This document shows, one piece after another, positions 58,802 to 64,000 of a DNA stretch of 64,000 bases. The stretch spans positions 177,045 through 241,044 of the forward strand of contig CAWJFC010000015.1 of the NCBI GenBank assembly GCA_963841945.1, read 5' to 3'. Within the stretch, counting starts at the first letter, position 1. Each line of letters begins with the position of its first letter. Below the pieces are notes generated by a model. It saw nothing but the letters and a program-made list of their open reading frames with translations, had not been told where the DNA came from and did not search any database. Both the position numbers and the translations under genes were made by a program. Source of the DNA: Acidiflorens sp963841945 (lineage in GTDB: Bacteria; Acidobacteriota; Terriglobia; Terriglobales; Acidobacteriaceae).

Positions 58802-59523
58802 GATTCGAACTGCGCGCCCGATTGACGGCTGAGTTTTTGGGCACGGCATTTCTGGTGGCCGCCGTGGTGGGCTCGGGAATTATGGGTGAGAGGCTCGCGG
58901 GCGGCAACGTGGCGATTGCTTTGCTAGCCAACACGATTGCGACGGGCGCGGCCTTGGTCGCCCTCATTCTGACGTTTGGACCAATTTCCGGCGCACACTT
59001 GAACCCAGCCGTCACGCTCTCCGAGGCGATGGAGAGGCGCGTCTCGTGGCCGGAAGCAGGGCAATACATGGTTCTGCAATTTGCGGGAGGAGTTGCGGGA
59101 ACGATCATGGCGCATCTGATGTTTGGATTGCGGTGGTATTCATTCTCCGGCCATGCGCGGAATGGATGGGCGATCGTGCTGAGCGAGTTTGTGGCGACGT
59201 TTGGACTGCTGTCGGTGATTTTGGGCTGCTCGCGGCTGCGCCCCGGAGCGGTGCCGTACGCGGTTGGAAGCTACATCACGGCGGCCTACTGGTTTACGGC
59301 GTCAACCTCGTTTGCAAACCCGGCGGTCACGATTGCGCGGGCTGTGTCGGATACCTTCGCGGGGATTCGGCCGTCGGATGTTCCGCTATTTATTGCAGCA
59401 CAAATCGCTGGCGCCCTGGTCGCGACCTTGCTGTCCCGGTGGCTCATGCGTGAAAGTGTTTGCGTGAAACAGGTTCCTGTGTCGGTTTGCCATGTGACCG
59501 TCGATCGATGTGGCACTGAATGA
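58798..59523 (+). CDS. aqpS: MIP-family channel (AqpS-like aquaglyceroporin)
   Basis: A 241-residue channel with six membrane helices and both NPA boxes: SGAHLNPAVTLSEA and STSFANPAVTIARA. In Sinorhizobium such a channel (AqpS) replaces the ArsB pump: arsenite made by ArsC leaves down its gradient through the channel. It overlaps arsC by four bases, so it is translationally coupled. The extra C-terminal residues (ESVCVKQVPVSVCHVTVDR) contain two Cys but no known domain. Confidence 0.9.
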   Translation: MRFELRARLTAEFLGTAFLVAAVVGSGIMGERLAGGNVAIALLANTIATGAALVALILTFGPISGAHLNPAVTLSEAMERRVSWPEAGQYMVLQFAGGVAGTIMAHLMFGLRWYSFSGHARNGWAIVLSEFVATFGLLSVILGCSRLRPGAVPYAVGSYITAAYWFTASTSFANPAVTIARAVSDTFAGIRPSDVPLFIAAQIAGALVATLLSRWLMRESVCVKQVPVSVCHVTVDRCGTE

Positions 59524-59544
59524 CACCCACAGGTCTCTGATCGC

Positions 59545-60018
59545 TTAGCGAGGGCGGAACGCCACAAGCGGAAGTTGCCTTACCAGTCGAAGGCGATCGG
59601 ATTCGGATCCACGGTATTTCCAGCCCAGCAGTGCGCTTAACACGCTGCGGACGATGGGCGCCAGAAAGCGATTTTGTCGTTCGTATTTCTGGAGCACGGC
59701 GGCAGCTTCATGCTCGCCCAGGAAGCGATGGACGGCAGCGAAGCTCCGATCGCCGAGGACAATATCTTCCTCCGAATTGGCCTGGATGTTACGGAGCCAG
59801 TCGGAATTTGGCCCAAAGCCGCTCATGACCACGGCCTCGGGAATTTCCTGGTGATAGTCCATGACCTCAAGCACCGTCTGATGGCGCAGCCCGGTGTGCC
59901 GGCCGATATGGGTCAGGAGCAGAAAGCGGTGCCCAAGAACACGTCCGAGATGCCAGCGATAGAGATAAGCCGGAGCGTGGAAAAGATAGCGGAGTGATCG
60001 TGATTTAATCGCCGACAT
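59545..60018 (-). CDS. Deazaflavin-dependent nitroreductase-like protein (F420-type family)
   Basis: A 157-residue protein of the family with LLLTHIGRHTGLRHQTVLEVMD and VVMSGFGPNSDWLRNIQANSE, typical of the deazaflavin-dependent nitroreductase (DUF385) family related to mycobacterial Ddn. Members bind F420 or other flavins; no F420 biosynthesis gene is in the window, so cofactor use is open. The reading frame continues upstream without stop to 60288 (91 further residues, Lys- and Cys-rich); ATG 60018 (MSAIKSRSL) starts the conserved part. Confidence 0.72.
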   Translation of the reverse strand: MSAIKSRSLRYLFHAPAYLYRWHLGRVLGHRFLLLTHIGRHTGLRHQTVLEVMDYHQEIPEAVVMSGFGPNSDWLRNIQANSEEDIVLGDRSFAAVHRFLGEHEAAAVLQKYERQNRFLAPIVRSVLSALLGWKYRGSESDRLRLVRQLPLVAFRPR

Positions 60019-60260
60019 CGGAGTGGCCCGCCTTTTTATTAGACAAGACCCCTTACGGAAAAGATGCAGGCCAGCGCAACATCGCTTTCCTTCGGTCAGG
60101 TTATAAATCAGACCGCAAGGATCCTGGATGTAGCATCTCGGGAAGTCCGGCTCGTCTTTTACTATCTTGCAGTGCTTCTTTTTGAGGCGCCCCTTGGCTT
60201 CCGTGACGGTCTTTCTGCGCGTCAGATTTTTCTTCAATGGATCGGTCTGTTGGCTTGGCT

Positions 60261-60836
60261 TCACTGGGTTCGTTTCACGCCGCTCCATTCGAGATAAGAG
60301 TTCCAGTCAGATTGGCCGGGCATGCGCATCTGAAACTTACCTGACATCACTCCACTTTTCAGCTCATACATGAGGCGGAATTGAGGCCCGGGCAGAGTGA
60401 CGTCGGAAAGGAAGATGGCGGTTGTCGCGTCCGGAGTTGAGACGCTGTAGTGGATGACGTGCCCCTCGTTATCGAAATAGATTGCCTTGAGCGGCTGACC
60501 GGGAGCGTCTTGATAGATGTAGAAGAGGTCGCCATGTTCGCAGTCGAAATTGGCGGGCGCCTTGCATCCTGGATCGCTGGTGCTGTGGCGGGCGAGGATG
60601 TGATCGCGAAGTTCGCTTCGGAAGGTGTAGGAGCCAGTCGCAGTAACGGCTTTGCCGCTGGTCTTCCCTTCTCCGGTGCGGGCTTCTCCGGTGCGGGCTT
60701 CCCAGGTGCCTTGCAGAAAGGCAAGCGGCTTCCAGGGATCTGATTGAGGCGCGGGCGTGTTTTGCGCGGCGGCTTGCAGCACCGCGAGTGGCAGGGCTAC
60801 GAGAATCAGAAGGAGCGTTTTAGCAGTTCTTTTCAT
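60261..60836 (-). CDS. Secreted protein of unknown function
   Basis: A 191-residue protein with a signal peptide (LLLILVALPLAVLQAAAQ). The mature part has a GTWEARTGEARTGEGKTSG segment with a short tandem duplication (ARTGE), DPGCKAPANFDC (Cys pair), and beta-rich sequences (LKAIYFDNEGHVIHYSVS, GPQFRLMYELKSG). No recognised enzyme motif. The leader holds short GGTGCGAGTCTC repeats. Confidence 0.6.
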   Translation of the reverse strand: MKRTAKTLLLILVALPLAVLQAAAQNTPAPQSDPWKPLAFLQGTWEARTGEARTGEGKTSGKAVTATGSYTFRSELRDHILARHSTSDPGCKAPANFDCEHGDLFYIYQDAPGQPLKAIYFDNEGHVIHYSVSTPDATTAIFLSDVTLPGPQFRLMYELKSGVMSGKFQMRMPGQSDWNSYLEWSGVKRTQ

Positions 60837-60940
60837 AGGTCTTTTTTTTCAGGTGCGAGTCTCTCGGTGCGAGTCTCTTTCGGGTGCGAGGGCAATCACG
60901 CAGCCGTCGCTCGATCCTTCCGATGTAGTAGGCCGAGTGC

Positions 60941-60969
60941 AAAAAGGTCCGCGGCGAACCGCGGACCTT
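60941..60969 (-). terminator. Rho-independent terminator of the beta-helix gene
   Basis: On the minus strand: AAGGTCCGCGG, loop TTCG, CCGCGGACCTT, then TTT GC. The stem is 11 bp and perfect, 25 bases after the stop at 60994. Confidence 0.9.
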
Positions 60970-60993
60970 GGCTTCCAGGATGCAGACTTGAAG

Positions 60994-62778
60994 TTACTCG
61001 ACCCCGGCGAGAGCCTGGTTTAGGCCGGCTATATCTGCGCCCAGATTCTTGCCGTCGGTGCCCATATTGATGTAAGGGCTGCCGGGTTGGAGCGTGTAGT
61101 CTCCACCGTTGCCGCCGTTGTAGTTTGCGAAGTCTACGTCAGCGGGGCTGGCGGCGAAAAAATTATTGGCGGGCCAGGACGCTGGCGAGAATTGCGAGGG
61201 ATCGGAGACGATGGCGTTGGTGTTGAAGGTGTAAGGCACGAAGCAGTTGTTCAGGCTGTTGAGGGGAACTCCGGTATGGGCGCAACTGGTGCGGCCAAAA
61301 CCGATGTTCCAGACGGGGAAACTGCCGACGCTGGCGATGTTGTTGGTGAAGACGAGTCCATACATCGCGGGATTCGACATAAGGTTGCCGAGCATCAGGA
61401 GGCCGCCCTGAGGGTCGGGAAAGCCGGTGATGTGATTGATGGTGATGGTGTTCACCGGATTGGTGGGCCACTGGTTGGCGACTAAGAACAACGAGCCCTC
61501 GCCGACGTATTTCTGGCTGATGTCATCCATGACAACGTCGTGAATGCTGAAGCGGGTTCCGATGAGGGCGGGCGCGCCGCCATCCCCCAAGCCGTGGCCG
61601 GAAAGGGCGGTGGCGATCACGATGCCTCCGGAGGCGTGAATGATGTGGGTGTAGCGGACGGTGACGTCGGTGACGGCGCAGATGGGACAGACGTTATTGC
61701 CCGAGCGGGTGTGCTGGTTCTTGGGATTGAGGAGGGTGGCGAAACCGGACTCGCCGAAACCGCCCCAGACGTTCTCCATCAGGTTGCTGTCGATGAGGAC
61801 GCGGATGGCATTCTTGAGTTCGAGGTGGTGGCGCACGATGAAGGGATTGCCGCCGCTTCCGCCCTGGAAGGGTGAACTGCCGGGCATCCATTGCCATGGC
61901 TTGAAGAAGTGATTGAATTGGATGGTGATGTCGGTGGGCGTGGTGGTAGCGGCGCCGCCACCGAACATGACGGCTTGACCAGAGGATTCGAGGAAGTTGT
62001 CCTGGATCTTGTAGACGCCGTCCTGGTAATTGCCCATGCCGCCACCGATGGCGTGCGCTTCGATGCACGAGCCGGTGCGCGAAGTGCAGTGGAAATCGCT
62101 GAAGTAGGAATCGACGATGGCCACGTTATTGGTGCCGGAGAGGCCGATGCCGCTCGCGGTGTCGTCGGCGGTGGTGCCGTGGACCCAACTGCGATCGACG
62201 ATGATGGAACTTGCGGAGCCGCCTTTTTCAACCGAAATCAAGATCGGAGCGCCCTTGGTACCGGCCGGGCGCGTCAGTTCCAAGCCGAGCAGGCGGTAGT
62301 GGTTCGCTCCGTTACGCAGGATAATCGGTCCATTCGCGGTCTTGGAGACGAACCGGGTGAGCACATTCTGGGGATTGCCGCAGGGATATTGAGGCCGGCC
62401 TTCGAGGGACACGACGCCCGCATAACAAGGAGTGACGCGCGTGCCTTCGGCGGGAAGAGCGCTATCGGGTGAATTGGTGCGAATGATAATCCAATGATTA
62501 TTGTCGCAGGCGAGGGCGGGCAATTTGAAATCTCCGGTGAAGGTTGCAGCGGCCTGTAACTGGATCACGGTGCCGCACTGGGCGCTATCGAGGGCGGACT
62601 GAAGGTTATCACCGGTATTGACGTTGATGACCGCACCGCCGGCGGGGGTTTGCGCCATTGAACTGTTGACGGTTGCGATGGGCAGTTGCGCGGGGCCGTC
62701 GTAGCCACCGAGTTGGGCAAAGAGGCATGCGGAGAGTGCTGGAATCAGAAGAAGCAAGAGACTGAAACGGTGAGACAT
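60994..62778 (-). CDS. Large secreted right-handed beta-helix protein
   Basis: A 594-residue exported protein (signal peptide SLLLLLIPALSACLFAQ). Residues about 60-560 show repeated short strands with Asn, Gly and aliphatic residues (for example NHYRLLGLELTRPAG, SIIVDRSWVHGT, NVAIVDSYFSDFHC), the usual look of parallel beta-helix proteins such as pectate lyases or polysaccharide lyases. Several Cys occur in pairs (CPIC). A catalytic triad cannot be placed from sequence alone. CAGGAGG precedes ATG 62778. A strong terminator follows. Confidence 0.75.
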   Translation of the reverse strand: MSHRFSLLLLLIPALSACLFAQLGGYDGPAQLPIATVNSSMAQTPAGGAVINVNTGDNLQSALDSAQCGTVIQLQAAATFTGDFKLPALACDNNHWIIIRTNSPDSALPAEGTRVTPCYAGVVSLEGRPQYPCGNPQNVLTRFVSKTANGPIILRNGANHYRLLGLELTRPAGTKGAPILISVEKGGSASSIIVDRSWVHGTTADDTASGIGLSGTNNVAIVDSYFSDFHCTSRTGSCIEAHAIGGGMGNYQDGVYKIQDNFLESSGQAVMFGGGAATTTPTDITIQFNHFFKPWQWMPGSSPFQGGSGGNPFIVRHHLELKNAIRVLIDSNLMENVWGGFGESGFATLLNPKNQHTRSGNNVCPICAVTDVTVRYTHIIHASGGIVIATALSGHGLGDGGAPALIGTRFSIHDVVMDDISQKYVGEGSLFLVANQWPTNPVNTITINHITGFPDPQGGLLMLGNLMSNPAMYGLVFTNNIASVGSFPVWNIGFGRTSCAHTGVPLNSLNNCFVPYTFNTNAIVSDPSQFSPASWPANNFFAASPADVDFANYNGGNGGDYTLQPGSPYINMGTDGKNLGADIAGLNQALAGVE

Positions 62779-62895
62779 GACTGACCTCCTGAGGTGGCCT
62801 GGCCAGAACGCGGCCACTATAGCACGATTTGAGCGGGTGACAAGGTTTTTGGGCGGGCATGGTTGCGAGGAATTTGTGGGCCGCGGGCCAGCTAT

Positions 62896-62923
62896 TTAAC
62901 CGGGCGCGCGTTAACCGGGCGCG
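62896..62923. repeat. 13-bp tandem direct repeat
   Basis: TTAACCGGGCGCG at 62896-62908 and 62911-62923, two bases apart, just after the end of the acyltransferase gene. Confidence 0.55.
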
Positions 62924-62941
62924 TGGCGATCACGCCGCCAC

Positions 62942-64000
62942 TTAACTGGCGATCAAATCCGGAACTGGTTGGGGCGCGGGGAAACGCTCCGCAATGGTGG
63001 GGCGCAGGAGATCATCACGACCCTGAGTGGGAGGAGGCGCGAGCTTGTGTCCCAGGCGAATGAAAGGTCGCTCGATAAAACGGTAACTCGCCCAGGCGCA
63101 AAGAAAAATCATGAGTATGTTCAGCGGAAATTGTTGAAATATCGCCAGACCTGATCCAGCCTGAGGAAGAGAAAACAATTGTTGCCACAAATACAGACTG
63201 TAGGAGAGCCGGCCGATCCACTTCATTGGCGGCCATTCCAGTAGCGCGCGGATCGGCAAGTTGTTCCCATAAACTGTGCCGGTCACGACCAGCGCGAGAA
63301 GACCGGATTCGAAGATGGAGTAAGTGCGGGCTCCTTCGACGAAATAGATGAACTGAACACCCAGGTATGACGCCACAGCCGTCCACCACATCCAGGGTTT
63401 GAATCGTTGCGAGAACATCGATCGCGGGGCGTCGTCCTCAAGGATGAGAGCGGCCAGACAGCCGAGCAGGAGGGCATCAAGTCTGACGTCGGTTCGGCAG
63501 CCGAAGAGCAGTCCTGGGATCAAGCGGTTGAACCAATGGTGATGCAAATCCAAAGTGCGCCAGATCGCGACAGAGCACGCCAGAGTCAACGCGACCCACC
63601 GGGCTCTTTTTCTGGCGAACAAGACGAGGGTTGCGGGCCAGATCAGGTAAAAGTGCTCCTCGACGGCCAGGGACCAGTCGTGGACGGGTATCCGCCCCAA
63701 CCGCGCGTGATCCATGAAGCGGGAAGGTAGTTCCGAAAGAAAAAAACGGAACTCCACCACTCCCGGGCACTCACCGCGATTACTCCGAGCAAAGCGAGCA
63801 CACCGATAACGAACAGGTAGAAGCCCAGGAGGCAGATGCGGCAAGCGCAACGGATATCGAAGCCACGCAGACTGATTTGGCCGAAAGCTCTGCGCTCTTC
63901 GAGCAGACGGGAACAAATCAGAAACCCACTGATGGCAAAGAACAGACTGACGCCGTTGGGTCCAGTATTAGAGAACGCAAAGAGCGTGGGGTGGTACCTC
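62942..64000 (-). pseudogene. Acyltransferase 3 (OafA-type), frameshifted and incomplete
   Basis: An OafA/YrhL-type membrane O-acyltransferase read from beyond the window end. The N-terminal part in one frame (TLFAFSNTGPNGVSLFFAI, SGFLICSRLLEERRAFG, VFFFRNYLPAS) continues in another frame with PVHDWSLAVEEHFYLIWPAT and several further membrane helices (LPLNILMIFLCAWASYRF type). The conserved blocks join if one base is missing near 63690-63730, just after RNYLP. The second frame, from about 63730 to 62942, would code for the last 260 residues. It could be a pseudogene or a sequencing error. These enzymes transfer acetyl or succinyl groups to surface polysaccharides. Confidence 0.65.

Overview
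The window looks like chromosomal DNA of a GC-rich, Gram-negative soil bacterium, most likely an acidobacterium (Terriglobia/Korobacter-like). This is an inference from gene style: PDZ-containing sensor kinase, stand-alone CadC-type winged helix, HAF-repeat protein, many secreted proteins of unknown function, and numerous intergenic inverted-repeat mosaics. There is no rRNA, tRNA or CRISPR array that I can see.

Layout. 0-8 kb: a truncated gene end, a TPR lipoprotein-like protein, a DUF3455 protein, a KdsC-type phosphatase and a very large Lhr-type helicase, then a Gly/His-rich secreted protein. 8.1-16.6 kb: the most striking block, a minus-strand operon of four redox proteins (a 19-haem c-type cytochrome, a cytochrome b, a 13-haem c-type cytochrome fused to a cytochrome b domain, and a 7-haem NapC/NrfH-like protein), preceded by two Crp/Fnr-family genes, one of which has lost its DNA-binding domain. 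CRP-like palindromes (GTGA-N6-TCAC) lie upstream of the operon, upstream of both regulators, and far away upstream of a small histidine-kinase-like gene at 40.8 kb, which suggests a small regulon. 16.9-25.8 kb: TonB-like protein, orphan hydrogenase maturation protease, HtrA protease, PHP-type phosphatase, DedA protein, two hydrolases and a winged-helix regulator.

26-50.7 kb: mostly core genes. A PDZ-sensor kinase and its NtrC-type regulator; MlaE/MlaF lipid transporter; dinB; glgA; rsmA; a MEMO-like protein; HAF-repeat protein; ruvC; a phosphofructokinase with pyrophosphate-type active-site residues; a YbdK-type ligase; M29 aminopeptidase; rhomboid; HdeD; an ATP-grasp-like protein; a sedolisin protease; and a RluA-like pseudouridine synthase lacking the usual catalytic aspartate. 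A parS-like 16-base palindrome sits at 49.3 kb.

50.7-55.8 kb: an accessory island bounded by two copies of a REP-like palindrome, carrying an IS110-family transposase with a strongly structured leader (a candidate bridge RNA), a secreted Thr/Asn-rich protein, a trypsin/TPR protein and a small secreted protein. 55.8-59.5 kb: an ArsR/AHSA1 pair and an arsenic operon arsR-arsM-arsC-aqpS, which would combine methylation, reduction and channel-mediated exit without an ArsB/Acr3 pump. 59.5-64 kb: a nitroreductase-like protein, a secreted protein, a large secreted beta-helix protein and a frameshifted acyltransferase that runs off the window end.

A general feature is that intergenic repeat text has apparently entered reading frames: both ends of dinB, and internal insertions in the Lhr helicase, the KdsC-like phosphatase and RuvC.
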